From Acanthosepion pharaonis (taxonomy: Eukaryota; Mollusca; Cephalopoda; Sepiida; Sepiidae): 64,000 nucleotides of DNA. This document shows, one piece after another, positions 44,421 to 58,440 of this stretch (its first letter is position 1; each line of letters opens with the position of its first letter). The position numbers and the translations under genes are program-made. Under the pieces are notes generated by a model. That model searched no databases. It was not told where the DNA came from and saw only the letters and a program-made list of their open reading frames with translations. The stretch covers positions 1,703,501 to 1,767,500 of the forward strand of contig CAHIKZ030005439.1 of assembly GCA_903632075.3 (NCBI GenBank), in the 5' to 3' direction.

Positions 44421-46879
44421 AGTAAGATACTGTAGGGCACAAGCACCTTATGGAAAGTTGAAAATGAGGTTGTCGCTTTACTTTTGACATGTCTCATGCC
44501 ACAAATAAAATTATCTGCCATGCCAATGCAAGTTGATGTCAGAAAGTTCCTAGATTGTACAAAGTGTACATGCTGTGTACCATTCAACATAACTAAAGCT
44601 CACTTGTGCCCAGGATACCGAGTCCTACTTTATACCATCTACTTATTTTCAATTATATGTTGGAACTTAAGATTTTTACGATTACTGGCAAATTTGAGTA
44701 ACATACCTGCATCATTTTTTGTATATGTGCATGTTGTAAAATTAAGTTAATTTTATCTCTAGTACTATATTATAAATTAAAGTGATATATTTATATTAAG
44801 TTTTGTGTACTTTGAAAGTAAGCCTAAAAAAAAAAAATGTTAAAACTGCCAATTGTCTAGTTTTGAGTTGATAAGGTAAAAATTAAAATTCTTATAAAAA
44901 CTTATAAGCAAAGTTAATTTCTTTCGATTGAATTCTTTCAGCAATGAAGTTAAGTGGATTTGGGGATTCAATGTTAATTTTCTTACAAATCATCGTGCCA
45001 GAAATTTTAAACACTTAATTTGCTTACTAAGTAACATTTTTAAATCAATTCAACAACCCTTTCTCATCGCGTATGAATACCTCCTTTTATTTCAATATAT
45101 TCTGACTTCATTGTAATACTTTCGAAGAAAAAAAATCTAAGAAATTAGTATTATCAATTTATGTTTTGATAGAAATAGAATTTTTTTAAATTATATATAA
45201 ACTTATATTTTATGAATGACTACACGAGACGCCTCTGTAGTAAGTAGTTCCTTATATGGTAGTGGTGCGCGCAGGCCCAATGGGACGATGTATACATGTG
45301 TCTGCACGTGACTTCAAAATCCATGGCTGTTTAAACAAATACGGTAGGAAAATGATCGTTCGATACCTACCCCCACTTTTTCATGCTCTGTTTTGAATCA
45401 ACAAAAATTTAATCGGGATTGAATTTTTTTTTTAAATTGCTAAAAAAACTTTGACGTAGATTTAATTTCATTTTGATTTAACTTCAATTAAGCACTGCGT
45501 AGAAAACCCAGGATTAGTCGCCATATTTTTTTACTTAAAGGGGGGGGACAGAAAACATGTATCATGTATCATTTTATGCAGTACATTTTTTTTCTGTGTG
45601 GGTATGCTATCTGTATGTCCTTACATATAAACGGTCTGGTCTAATTATGTATTTTTATTATAAAATTGAAAATGGTACAGATCTATCACGTGGAAACTGC
45701 CGATTACCGGAAGTGACTCGACAGAGATGGTATGGGTTAGTGAAAAAAAATGTCAATGTTCTAATAGGCTTTTATCCCCCTCTCATATTGATAATTTTAA
45801 GAGTTGTGTACAATTAGTCGTCGTATCCTCGAATTTGAATTTTTATGAGAGCATCCGTTTATTTATTTATATTTTTTTAACACTACACTACAGTTTAAAA
45901 AAAAATGTAGAACTCGTTTAAAAGCTGATAAAATTAGCACATTTTTAATTTAAACTCTATCGTTAATCAAATCAATTGAAACTATTTTTCTAAAAAGTAT
46001 TTCCGCTTTAGTCTTTGATGCCAAATAATTATTTTTACCGACTGTTTCGCCTCAAATTAACCTACTTTAAATACCAGAATGTCAATTTTACTCTAATATA
46101 AACAAAGGAGTTTTTATTTTTTTTTTTAGTTAGGCTCTCAGTGACGACAGTAAAAAATGTTTTCATTTCAATAACGTAATTTGTTTTTAGCGATCTCATG
46201 AATATACCATGTTGGTTAACTTACACAATTTTCAACCCTGCTTGTTTTTGATTTTACAAATATGTTGGTTGCTTGTAAGACTTTTTACTGCATAAAACTT
46301 GTATACCCCCCACCGAACATTTGATAAAGAGTTCACAAGTTTAAGTCAATACCCACTTTCATGGTAAAAAAAGAAAGCAGGCGCAATAGCTTTTAATTTA
46401 AATGCAAAAATAGAAAATTAGTATCCTCTTTTCGATTTAATTTATAAACTTGATTTTACTCAATCTTCTAATTAATTACATTTTTTTTTTTTTAATTACT
46501 GACTCAAATTTATAACTTTTCAATTTTGCATTCACTGAAGTTACAATATTTTGGTTTTTCATAGTTTTATTCACTCCTAAAATCTGAGCATAGGCTCCGC
46601 TAGGACAGTATTTATTATTGTTTTGTATTTTATTTACATTTTCCTTCTCATAGGAAATGTTGCCCGAGAAAATAAAAATACGTATTTGACTTTCTTTGCA
46701 ATTTTTAGTAAATTTATAATGCGAACAGTGTTTTATTTTTTTTCCTTTCCAGATACATGCTATATTTCATTAATATTGGATCTTTTCATAATATTGGTCG
46801 GTTTCATTAATATTAGAGTTTTTTTTTTATGAATGTAACAACACAATAGTACTGAAATAGTAAAACCTGAATTTCCAAA
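44421..46879. other. non-coding DNA with CpG-retaining part
   Basis: From about 45220 CpG dinucleotides become more frequent by eye. Short frames (62-88 codons) match no family. A G-run of 8 occurs at 45541-45548. Confidence 0.4.
45230..45760 (+). promoter_or_regulatory. possible regulatory block with E-box and ETS-like sites
   Basis: CACGTG occurs near 45306 and CACGTGG near 45688, and ACCGGAAGTG, a strong ETS-type site, near 45706. These motifs cluster where CpG is retained. Motif hits alone are weak evidence. Confidence 0.25.
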
Positions 46880-47083
46880 ATGCATCAGCCAGCAGTAACA
46901 CAACATCAAAATAAGAGGCAATATTTTTATTGGACAGAAGAGAAAATATCAAGGGGGCTGGAGCAGGGGTTAAAGGTGCCTGATGTGGCCCAGATGATAG
47001 AAATGAATGAAAGGCTCATTAAGAACCTTCCAAAGATTAAGCTAATTCGGCTCATGAGAAGAAAAACTAATGAAAATGGGTAA
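46880..47083 (+). CDS. hypothetical 67-residue frame
   Basis: Starts MHQPAVTQHQNKRQYFYWTE and is rich in charged residues, with 'WTEEKISRGLEQGLKVPDVA' resembling the first helix of a SANT/Myb-like domain only loosely. It ends with TAA at 47081-47083. Its composition is less AT-biased in amino-acid terms than neighbouring chance frames, which is why it is listed. No splice donor or second domain was found. It could be a transposon scrap, an exon or chance. Confidence 0.22.
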   Translation: MHQPAVTQHQNKRQYFYWTEEKISRGLEQGLKVPDVAQMIEMNERLIKNLPKIKLIRLMRRKTNENG

Positions 47084-50000
47084 TTGAAATTCAGTCCAAC
47101 ATATTCTGAACTAAAGCAATATATGCACACTCAGCAACATAGTGGAACGGCTACCTGATGAAATAAGAAAATCCAAATTGGTAAGTTGTAAAAGGTAAGG
47201 CTGGTCCAAAAAGCAAGGCATAAAGCTGTCAACTGAAGTTCTAGGCTTTAAAGCATACATATTTGACTGGTCTATGCATATAGCCAACAGTTTTGCATAG
47301 ATACCAATCAATTAATGTGTTGAAGTCCGAGCAAGAAAAAGAAACTTGCTTGTAATAGCCATCTCAATAGAAAGAGCATCGACATATGAAATCAGACAGT
47401 TCAATTAAAATCCGTCATCTTTCTTGCATCTAAATTGGTGCCAAAGTTCAGTCCAATTTCAGTAATTGCATATGAACAACGAGTTTTTGCATGAAATTCT
47501 TGTCACCCCGCTCTCATTGCAGCTCAACCCAAAGTTTAAAGCAAAGATTTTTAATTAAACTCAAACCAAGAACAATGTAAATCTTGCTGTGAAATCAGAT
47601 TTGTATATTCATTTAGAAAATAATCAGGTTATCTAGATATGAACCGGGACCTCAAGTTATGGAAAAATTTGGATGTTTTCTTATAGAAATTATTTTTAAT
47701 TAGAAAAAAATCTGACCCATCAATGAAGACTTTCAAAATTGGCATATGAATATATTTTATAAATATTTTATTTTACACATGTAGTCATCAGTTATAGGTG
47801 AAGAATAGGTTTTTGACTTTGAAGCAAAGTAAAGAAAAAAATAATTTTAGTTAAAATATGAAAATAAAAGTAAATTATACATGTGAGGTAATCGCTTAAA
47901 TTGTTAAAAAAATGTCCTAAAACTTTAAAATTACTCTAAAATTTTTAATTCGTGTGTTAATAATATTCATGAAAATTCTGCCAATATTAATGAAACACTG
48001 TACTTCAAGTCCTGGTACAAGATGTGGGTGAGTAAAAACTTCAATATTAAACGATAATTTTTTATATTTATTAAATTAATAAAAGAATAAAGTACTTTCT
48101 CCTATAATTGTTTGATGCAGCATATTCCAAATCACCAGGAAAGTTAAAATATCATTTTTGCATTTTGTTGATGGTAAATTTTGCATTTGAATTTTTTTTT
48201 TTTTTTTTTTTTTTACAATTACTAAATTTTTTAAACTATTATATAATCAGAACTATTTTAGAAAGTGACAATGGACAATTTTTATCTGAACATGATCTGA
48301 TGTTTATTGTTTAGTTATCATTTTTTAACGAAACTAGTCAGTTTCCTGTTGCTTTAAAAGGATCCTTCAAAAACAACTTTCACGAAATATATTGTGCATT
48401 TACGCACACTTTTTTTTTCTGTTACTTCGAATTTTTATATTGCGAGTTAAAAAAAAATGAAATAGCGAAATGAACACTTTTTAAATCTACCACTTCGACC
48501 ACAAAGAAAATTGTGTGTGGATGGGGATTTGGCTTGAATTGTTTGTATAAAAAAAAAAAATCTTTAAAAATATCAGTGTTATATATTGGAAAGCCTTAAC
48601 GAAGATTTGTAAATTTGACGTTGAGAGTTTTAAAATGAATTAGGGAGAAAAATATCAAAGTTTGATTGACTTCTAATATTTTCTCGATGGATTTTTTCTT
48701 CCCGACATTTTTATTCAAACGTTACCTTTTTTTTAGTGGATACCCCAATTTGAGTAAACTAAAAATGCTCAGTTCTTGCTTTTTAAGCAATTTCGAGTAG
48801 GCAAGGCGATATATGTAGAATTTTAAAATAAATGAAGCAGTAAGAAGCTAAGCATCTCTTACTCAAATAAGGGTAACTACTAAAAGATAACATTTTAGTT
48901 TATTTTTTTATTTATTTATTTTTTTTCAATATTAAAATTGCTTGTTTGAAACGATCTTTTTTTTTTTTTTTTTTTTTTTAAGTCATTTTGTTAATTCACA
49001 CGTTTGTTATATAAAAATACTAACCATTTAAAAAGAAAAACATTGAAAAGAAAAAAAAAAAATTTGTAACGAGCTATTCTTTCTTTTTCTTTTCTCAACA
49101 TTTCGAGCTCTTCGGAATGTATCCGGCTGGGTGTCTTTAAAACTTAACACTGGTTTAATTCAAGATTTGGGGGATCGGATTTCTAATACTGCAGATCCTT
49201 TTCTCTTGTAAGTTTAATGATTACAATATTATTGGTTAAAAAAGAAAAGAAAAAAATTGATCTGCCCACGCACAACCATATTTAGAGAAAATAAAATCGT
49301 AACTTTTCATAAATACAACTACAAGCAAATAGAAATAACATTCTCATTTCTTTTATTTTTGTCATCAATTTTTATAGAACATAAGGAAGGAGAATAGGTG
49401 GATATACTAATTTATAGAAACTACACATAGACAAGAAACAAGTTGTATTATTTACTTACTATATTCATCCGACAAGGTCTGGCTATGTTTCATTTGTATT
49501 TTTTACAATTTTCGGAGGAAAACAAACAACAAAAACAAAACAAGCTTGTCGTTTGAATTTTATACATTTTAAATTTTTAAAGTTTTTTTATGCAATGCTA
49601 ACTTTTTTGGGTGGAGGAGGATGCTAAAAACGCGTTAATTACTCCAGTTCATTTGTTGACAATTTATAAAACTGACAATAAATGTAAATAAATATTAAAA
49701 AAATCGTTAACCTGAAAGATTTTTAAAAATTTGTCTTAAGCAAATGGCTTGTTTTAAGTTCAAATCACGGAGTTCATCATCAACACACAGAAAAATCCTT
49801 TTGCTATATGAATAATAATTTCAGATGCTTCTTCAGGTACAAAAAAAGTCTTGTTTCATTAATCGATTAGTAGCATTTTTAGTTGTTTCTTGTCGCCACG
49901 TTTATTACTACATGGAAAATGTTGAGACGTGCTATGCTAGTAAGTAGTGATGAGTTGGTGTTTTTTATACGTCAGATCACTAAAAAGTTTCTCAATTAAG

Positions 50001-50948
50001 AAAAGTAATTTTAAAATTAAAACCTTCATTTTTACTCACATCACATGTAAATCTGTAGTTTGCCTAAAGCGAATTCTATAGTTTGTCATTGAATTGATAA
50101 GAGTAGGAGGAACATCAGCAATACGATTGTTTCTTTTGTTCAAGTCCACCCATTTTTTTTTTATACTCAACGAATTTCTAAAGGTAAAAAGTCAAAGGAC
50201 TTGTTTTTCTTTCTCTACACGAGAAATGACTGAATATTTTCTGTTGTATATGTTTTTCCCGATTAACTTTAGTCAGTTTTACTAAAGACTTGAATTTTGA
50301 TTTACTTTTAAGTTTCAATCGGGTAAGATTTGTCTTTACTTGTAGGTTTTTTTAATCATTTTATCTGAAGTTAGTAGTACTATACTAGTTTTCTTAAAAC
50401 TAAAAATACCATGTCTTTGTATGAGAATGTCATTCATTATACTTTGTTAAAATTACACTACTAGTTACACTCCGCACCACAGGGAGTAGGAGGGATAGTG
50501 AAAAGAAAAACCTTACAACAGTTACAAAGAATAGTTGTGGAGAGCCACGATCGCCCATACTTCGAAGGAAGAAACAACTTATTCAAAATATTTTTTAGCT
50601 GCTCGTTTGTTTTTTTTGTTTTGTTTTTTTAAGTGGTCATATTCATAGTTGTCTCTACTAATAAACTTATCGTTGAAATATAGCAATTCCAACTTGAAAT
50701 ATTTGCTTTTGGATACAGAGAAGTGTTAGTTTTAACTTCATTTGAAATATTTTTAGCGTTATCGTACAAAAGCGTAATAAACGTACCATGATTACTCCTG
50801 TAATTGAAGTACTTACATTTATTAAAATGACCCTTCAATCAGGTGAAGACGTTGGTTCTTATATTCATCGGTTTCTGGTTCGAGTCTACTTGCAACTATA
50901 ATCTTTAATGTTTTTTTTTTTTTTTTACTATACCTCTTGTTACAATTA
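47084..50948. other. T-rich non-coding DNA
   Basis: No gene or known transposon. T-runs at 48189-48213 and 48958-48979. 47100-47560 is somewhat richer in G and C, unassigned. Confidence 0.45.
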
Positions 50949-51323
50949 GAGAGTATTCTCATAAAATCCGCGATGCAGCTATCATTGCTACCCAGATCTG
51001 CCAGAATTTCGATTACTGCACAGTGAGAGGAAATGAGTGCCTTGCTGCTACGAAGTACAAAAACTGCAACCTTTTACTCGCTCTAAAAATGTAATGATGA
51101 ATGTTGTATTATTGTAGTAGCAAGGTTTACTACTACAAAACTCGATTTTCATTTGCTGAGCGCCTACCTCTTCTTTCTCATCTCCCACTATTCCTCCGTT
51201 TATTACCGAATACCACTGACAAGTCTCTCGGCTCAGTTCAACATTCGTTCTCTAAGAGTCTCTCTGAAAGAACTCATGCTACTACAAAGGACAAATCCCC
51301 AATCCGTCGAAACATTTCCAATT

Positions 51324-51345
51324 ATGCCTCGAAACGCTTTTAAAG
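51324..51345 (+). CDS. PHF13/PHF23-like gene, coding exon 1
   Basis: Encodes MPRNAFK plus one base and ends at a clean donor AAAG|GTAAAT, phase 1. The ATG at 51324 has A at -3. An in-frame ATG at 51276 would add 16 residues but has C at -3, and the frame is open back to 51087, so the start is not certain. The exon's 5' end could be an acceptor at about 50949, where a long T-tract and 'ctcttgttacaattag' precede it. Exon 2 continues in the right phase, which is the main support for this exon. Function of the whole gene is given under exon 3. Confidence 0.6.
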
Positions 51346-52605
51346 GTAAATAATTCATCATTATTTATGATTCTCTTCAGTTGTGCATTCGACTTCATCC
51401 AATAACAGCGAGAAAAATGTTTTTAGGGACAATGGTTATACTTTTCTTGTACGTCTGATGTCCTGTCGTTTTGAGAACTTCATTTTAGGGTTATCACACT
51501 GGTTTCTGTTTTGTGATTACTTATTAATTATCTTGTAGCCGACATTCTCATCTTACCTCTAATGTTGAATGTTTTATACCTTTTCTTTTTCTTTGTTTTG
51601 CTTTTTTTTCAAAATATGGATAGTGCGATCATATTTATCTCTCCACTCCCATGTCGTTCATTTCGAAACTAAAAATGGCCGAGGTGTATGAATGTTTTTT
51701 TGGTGTGTGCATGTGGATATTTTACGTCGGTGGATGCCGGTTTTTTCTGGACACTTAAGACATTTTTTAATTTTTTGTTTTGATTTTTTTGTTTTTTAGC
51801 ATTTTCTTTAATTAGATCTGATCATCATCGTCATTAGAGATGACTTCTCTCACTTTGTACATATCAGATTTGACTTTAATCGTTAATCGATTTCATCTGT
51901 CATAGGAGAAAAAAAAGCAGATTTACTTTAATTTCGTCACAACCATCTTAATTTTTCGCAGATGGTGCTTTTTTTTATTTCACAAGTACACTTTTGGCTA
52001 CGAAAATTATTGACTATCTTTATTCTCATGTTCAAATTACGTATACACACAGGTTTGACTCCAATATTAACAAAATTTTCTTTGTATTGAATGTCATATA
52101 AGTCATATTTATTATACCTTTCAGTTGTATGAAATTGAGCTTTAGATAAATTTCTACTTTTCGCATTCTTTATCAGATTAAGCAGTCTTTTATTGATGGT
52201 TAATTTCTTTATGTTACCGCTACGCTTTTCTAACTTCGGTTTACTTCTAACAACAATAATATTGCTATAGTTATGACAGGACTTTCTCAAAGGTATCAAC
52301 AAGATTCGGTTTGTAAATTCTGTTTTTATTTTTAAATTTCCATTGTTTTTTTTTTTCTCTTTTTGTTGCTCAGTTTTGTTTATAGCTACTGACCAAAATC
52401 TACATCCGTCACTAAAGATTTACACTTCCCTGGCAGTGGCATCATTGTTAACCAAAGAATTGGCCTAAATTTCTGCTAGCAAAAAATACTTTTTTTTTTT
52501 TTTTTCTTTTTAATGTTAAATTTTAATTTCTTTAATTTAATATTGTAGTACTCTAAATTTTTAATATATCTATAAATGTTAACTTTTCTTCTTTTCTTTT
52601 TACAG
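51346..52605 (+). other. intron 1 of the PHF13/PHF23-like gene
   Basis: GT at 51346 and 'cttttctttttacag' before 52606. The 1.26 kb holds no recognised repeat. A 121-codon Lys-rich minus frame (51937-52302) lies within it and has no family. Confidence 0.6.
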
Positions 52606-52646
52606 CTCCCAAAACTAAGCGATCACCTGCTAAGCAAGAAACAGAA
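52606..52646 (+). CDS. PHF13/PHF23-like gene, coding exon 2
   Basis: A 41 bp micro-exon between TTTTTACAG and GAA|GTAAGT. Joined to exon 1 it completes an Ala codon and reads PKTKRSPAKQETE, a basic stretch that could contribute to nuclear import. It ends in phase 0, which fits exon 3. Too short to be called by frame length; splice sites and phase are the evidence. Confidence 0.7.
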
Positions 52647-55600
52647 GTAAGTAATATTTTATATTTCTCGTTTGACTCCTTTCGGTTTTCTCAAGGTTTC
52701 TCATTCTTTCTGATAAAAGATTTTATTCTGTTGTAAATCATGGCGGATCTAATTTTGTACATTCGTAGTTTTACTATTAACATGTTTACCATTTTATATC
52801 GTCGTCATCCCCCTTAGTCTTTCACTTAAGTCAATGTAAAAAAAAATATACTCGTTTATAGTACTTTACTATAATTTTTTATTGTAATTATTCACTAGCT
52901 GTTTTAATTTTCCTTTTTCTGATTTACTTCAATTATAACTTGATTCTTTCAAACAAAAGCCAGAAGTCTTAAAAATCCTTAGGCTTTGTCCATTTGGTTG
53001 TTTTTCTGCTCGATTCCACCGGCTGTCTGGCTTTTTCCTCAACCAAAACAAGAAATCGAATAGACTGGCTTTTGGTGCTTAAAGCTTTTCAATATGGCGA
53101 CCGCTTAGGTCCTTTAAGTTTAACTTGTCATCGCTTGAAATATTATTTCGTTTCCACTTATTTTCTTGCTTACTATATTCATCTTTACTTTCCGAATATT
53201 ATATTTAGTTACTTTAAAACCATCAAATTGCTTTTTTAAAAAAGTGGATCTTCGAACTTGTGTGCTTTTCAACACAACGTCATGATACTAATAAAACACT
53301 GACGAAAACTAATTTCACTCGATTAAATGAATTGAAAACATTTTAGAATCTCCGAAATTCAATCATATTGACACACCCCACGTTATATTTGTTTGCTTTG
53401 AATGTAAAACTAGATAAATCATTAAATCTTTGAATTGTAAGAAACGTAAAGACTCTCAGCTTCACTCTCAGCTTGTACAAACGATGTTGGTGTTGTAACA
53501 AAAATTGTTCAAAATATTTTCATAGCAATTCGATCTTTTCTAAACTCTTCTGTTAATCTGTCGAAAATTTTGCTGAATCTGCTTTGGAGCCTTAGTATTT
53601 TAGGTGAAGTCCTTGAAAAGTATAATATCCTGTTCACTCGGTCTTTCTAGGCGCCAGTTGAAGTAACCTTGCCAAGTCGGTGTTGATATTGTACCTGCTT
53701 ATGTCGTGTGTTGAGATCTAATCTCCTTTCTTCGCTCTCGAACAGATAAAAATTGACGAATTTCTTATATTGTACGACTTTATCCCCCCCCTCCGCTACT
53801 ATATTCTTGTGTATGAAAATGGCTACCCTTACTGCAAGTTCGTATCCGAAGATTGCTGTCCTGCCCCGGACATTTTTTCTTTACTTAACAAAAGTCATTT
53901 TCTAGCGATTGTGACCACTTTTACTTCATTATTTGGTCTTTTGTCAATATAAAATTTAGACTTAGTAGGTTAAAAACACAAAATTTACTTGGTATGCAAA
54001 GCCTTTATGACGGTATATTTTAGCATAACGTTTTTTGTGATAGTCTTCCAATGTTTTCAACATGATTTTTAACGTTTTCTTAAAAATAGATCAGTTTTGT
54101 TATTTGTGTTCTATTTAATTTTAACTTTTGTTTTGTCATTATCAACAATGCTGCTGTCATCGCTCATTCTTTTCGTGTATTGTTTTGTTGCTGTTCAAGA
54201 ACAAGATTTTTAGTATTGAACATTTTAATTCAATTTTCCTAAAAAAACTTTATAAAAAAACAAAACAAAAAAAAACTCCATTCACAGGATGATTGGAAAG
54301 AAATTTGATGTTGTCATTGGACAGTAGTTTATTCATATTGCTTATAACAAAATATATCAGTCCTGTTATTTAGTTCTATTACATAATGAAACGATCACTT
54401 ATTTTTTAATCTTATTTTCATCAACAACTACTCCATTATGAGGCTATTACTGCTACGCATTTGTGTATTGTATGTATGCATCTTGTGTTTCGGTATCTTC
54501 ATCATCACCACTGTTTACTACTTATATCATCGATGTCTGAGTTTTTCTAGTTTTAATGACAAACTGAGACATTTAGTCTCGTCTTATAAAGATTTCTACT
54601 GCTGAAAATTATAAGTCAAAGCTGAGTCCCTGCCTGTTCGCCATTGCCAGATAATGCTTGCTGCCTCCTCTTAAGCTCTGTCAGTATCTACGTAAAATAC
54701 TATGAATTTTCTTCAAAGCTTCAATTCACTTTTCTTTCTATATTAATTTTCCGTCAGGTAACTTCAACTCTTTCATATACCAATAAAACTTAAAAAAAAA
54801 AAAAATGGATTTGTAGTAAAATAGTTCGTTCTGTTACGAGTGTATTCGGATATGTTAGTTGTTTATTTGCCTGTTTTTGTATTACGATACCAGAATGAAT
54901 TTAAAATTTATTAAACACGTATTCATCGTGGTGGTATATTTTACATACCTTTCGTTAAATTGTCTGTCTTAATCAGTACCAAAACCACCACCAGCGCTCT
55001 GTTCCGCTGTCTTCAACGTTCCATGCTGTTATTTACTGTTCATAAACTTGTTTTTGCTTTCTTTTCTGTGTTCTCGAAATGATTTCCTTATACGCCTTCT
55101 ACTAGACTTTTTTTGTAATTGTCACTATATATAATTACCTTTCGATATCCGTAAGAAACAAAGTCCCCGGAGAAAGTATTCACATCCAAACCTTATTGTG
55201 CCTAGCACTATCCGTTAGTATTTGATTGCATTCGGAAATTCCTTAAAATTTTCTGTATTTGTGCTATGTACAGTAGAAAATCAAGGAAAAATCACTTTTA
55301 AGAATGTTCATTGTGTAACTAAACGCGAAGATACATCTAAAATATTGCCCTTAGTGTTATCGCTACTATTTATACTACTATTACGACGACGACGACTACT
55401 ACTACCAAGTATTCGAAGGAAGCCGCCCAGACAAGATGGCGATGTGTGTAGCTCTACTGTATTTATGGACAAGGTCCTTCTCTTGCTGGTCGACCCATGA
55501 TAACGATTATTTCTATCATTAAATTGGCTTATTCTCTTATCGGATTTCGACTCGTTTCTATACTTCATTCCGGCTAAATTTGGTTCTAAATTCTTGAATG

Positions 55601-57415
55601 CGTTTTTAGTCATTCACTTGATTCTTTTATCACCAGTCGAAAAAAATAGAACTGCTGCTACTACTATCGTTTCAATATTAGCAAATCTATTGCCACATTA
55701 CGCGCTTTCGCTCATACACACTTTGTTCAAGAAGTATTTTGCCATTTACCTTTCGTCTAAATAGAAATTAAAGTTCACTAGTTAATTTGTTGAAATAATG
55801 TGCTTGTTGTTTGTTCATTAAACTATATTACTATGGTACTCCGGAGATAAGCTGCCCTCGACTGTTTTCTCCCCCCTCCCAAGATCATAAGGTAAAGGTA
55901 GGTGTGTACTGTGTAATATATGTGGCTTTGTGGTTTATCCTTTGCACTTTTCGTTTCATTCTCTTTTAATAAAGTATTTATGGTGGGCGTTATTTTAGCT
56001 AGTTTGTATCTTAGTTACGATTTGTTTTATTGATTATTCGCTTTATTTCTGAATTATATCGGTGTAGTAGTGATCGGATAGTAATGTTGTTTTTTTGGGG
56101 TTTTTTTGCGTTAACATGATGTTTATAATAGGATTTTTCGTTTCTTTTCGAATAGATGACTAGTTTTTTCTTGTTTTTTTATTTTACCACTTTGTTTACA
56201 GCCTGAAAAGTAACTTTGTACTTTTTTCTTGTATATAACTATATTTTTTACTAATCTTGTTGCCATTATCTGCTGTTTTTGTTCCCTTTTTCTATCATTT
56301 GGTCAGTACCTGTTTTACTCTCCTCAAATAGTATGGATGATAATAATACACTGCGTATCAAATAACGTTATGGTTACGCCGTCGTCAGTACCAAAGACGA
56401 CTATTGCTGCACAATCACCGGCAAAACCCGGTTGGGTGGGAGTTTCTTACCTCAGCAGTTTAAATAGTAACTTGTAATCTTTCCCACTATAAAATGTTCA
56501 CGGAACTTTAAATCATCAATTAGTGAAATGTGTGCTAAATTATAGATCTTACTACTCTTTTCTTGTTGGTATTATTGTATGTCTTCCTCTCGTGTTCAAA
56601 AAGCGATGGCGATATTACTACTACTATTACGTATAACTACTAAACTAAGTATAGACATTTTTAATAAGGCTGCTAAATCATTCAATAGCTGCCTTATGTC
56701 GTGGATTTTTAACATTACCTCTAGATTTACTTTTTAAACTTTGTTTTCCCATGATCGATATTATTTTTGCAAGTTAGTCCTCCTCCTTAAAAGTCAAAAT
56801 CATGTTAAGTTTTATAATAAAACTTAGCATGATTGCTGTTCAATGCACTTGGTTATACGCGTGTTGCTCTTGAAGGTTGTCTATCACTAACAATAACATT
56901 GTTTGCATTGAATTTTTTTTTTTGCTCGATTTGAATTTAATTTCCGTAAAGAGGATTCTAAATTTTTGGGTTTATAGCTCCTTTAGCTTATTTTTTTAAA
57001 CACTTTGACTTGTGGTTTCATTTTATATTCTGTCGAACACTAGGTCTTTGGGACCAGAAACTACTGATATCGAAAAATTTATTTTAGAGTTCAGAACTTA
57101 TTTTCAGTGTTTCTAGGATCTTAGATGAGATGAGTGTTAAATATTTTAAAATATTCTTGTTGCGTCAATAATTTCAATTTTTTTATGCGAGAGTTGCATC
57201 TTTCATTTCTTTTGGCGATGGTAAAAATAAAAATCGTCGTAGCTCTTTTGTTTGTTCATGAATTTTTTTTACACTCCTAGTCTCAATAAAACCTAACAAG
57301 ATTCCCGTTTTAATTTGTGTAGTAATTTATATAAGCATTCTTAGATTAATTTTATGGTTAGAATTGATTGGATTGGGAGGGGGTATAATGATCACTTTTT
57401 TTATAACTTGTTTGT

Positions 57416-57461
57416 TTTCTCCACGTAGAGTAAACTAAACAGTTTACTCTACGTGGAGAAA
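57416..57461. repeat. perfect 21 bp hairpin with AAAC loop
   Basis: Arms 57416-57436 and 57441-57461 are exact reverse complements around a 4-base loop. The core contains TACGTGG/CCACGTA. Too perfect and too short for a typical animal microRNA precursor. Confidence 0.95.
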
Positions 57462-57664
57462 GAAAAACTGCTGTGTTTAAATAATTATGCGCTTTACTTA
57501 TACTGTTGGTCTACATTTTCTTTGTCCAATACTCCCTGAAAATTAAAATAGTCTATTTACCATTGATCATAGAATTGTCTTTATCAAATTGAGCATTTTT
57601 TTAAATTTATTTTTATCTTTTGGCAAGCGTCCACAACACAGGTGAATGCATATCTGCGTTAAAC

Positions 57665-57666
<2 letters not shown>

Positions 57667-57704
<38 letters not shown>
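57667..57704 (+). repeat. 38-base T-run
   Basis: Uninterrupted T homopolymer. Others of 30 or more bases lie at 40218-40253 and 61922-61955. Lengths may carry sequencing error. Confidence 0.9.
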
Positions 57705-58440
57705 CGCTGAATAGTTCTTGGTTAGATGAAAGCATTTAACAAAAAAAAAAAAAAAATTTTGGAAATGGTTGGCTTAAACTCGTCAGCAGTGCAGACAGTT
57801 TTAACACTACTTTTGAGTTAGTACTGTTTATTTTAATTCAAATGGACCCGAAGTGTGATAAAATCACTAAAATTCAACTACATGATCTTAATTAATATCA
57901 TTTGTGAAGTTCATTGCTCCCTCTTAGAATTACGGTTGGAGATTTCAAATTCTGCAAAGTATTTATGAAATTGAAAGACAAAGGATCTTGGCTAAAATTC
58001 ATTCGGTGAGCTTTGACTATTACAAGAAGCTTCCACTAGTTCTGAATATTTGTTTTTACATTATTTCTAGCAAGTGTTGAGACTGCACGGAACTTTTCAG
58101 TGAAACTTTTATTAAATATTTTACCAATCTTAAATTTTCTCAAAAATATTAATTTGTACACTTAGTCTCGATGTTATTTGTTTTTGTTTAATAATCCTGA
58201 TTGGATTATATTCTTTCGGTAGCTTTTTGACTCTCGTGTAACGATAGTTCCTGTAACTAACTTAAGATATTGTGTATTGTGGAGAATGTTTGTATTTTTA
58301 AAAAAAATCTTGTGTGTGTGCATAAAAATGTTTCAGTTGGATAGGGAAAGCAGAAATATTGATTATGGCATCTCGCTTTCATCTTTTTAATGATATGTTC
58401 ATTTTAAACATAAACAATGTTGTGAATTTTCAACCTTTTC

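Noticed and set aside
51937..52302. 121-codon minus frame in intron 1
   Set aside because: Lys/Asn/Ile-rich composition as expected from AT-rich DNA, no recognised motif, no splice or promoter context.
55308..55613. 101-codon minus frame with Arg and Ser runs in intron 2
   Set aside because: The Arg/Ser run reflects a short CGA/CTA repeat near 55385-55410; no family recognised.
57416..57461. microRNA precursor
   Set aside because: The arms pair perfectly with a 4-base loop; animal precursors have bulges and larger loops. Left as an unexplained hairpin.
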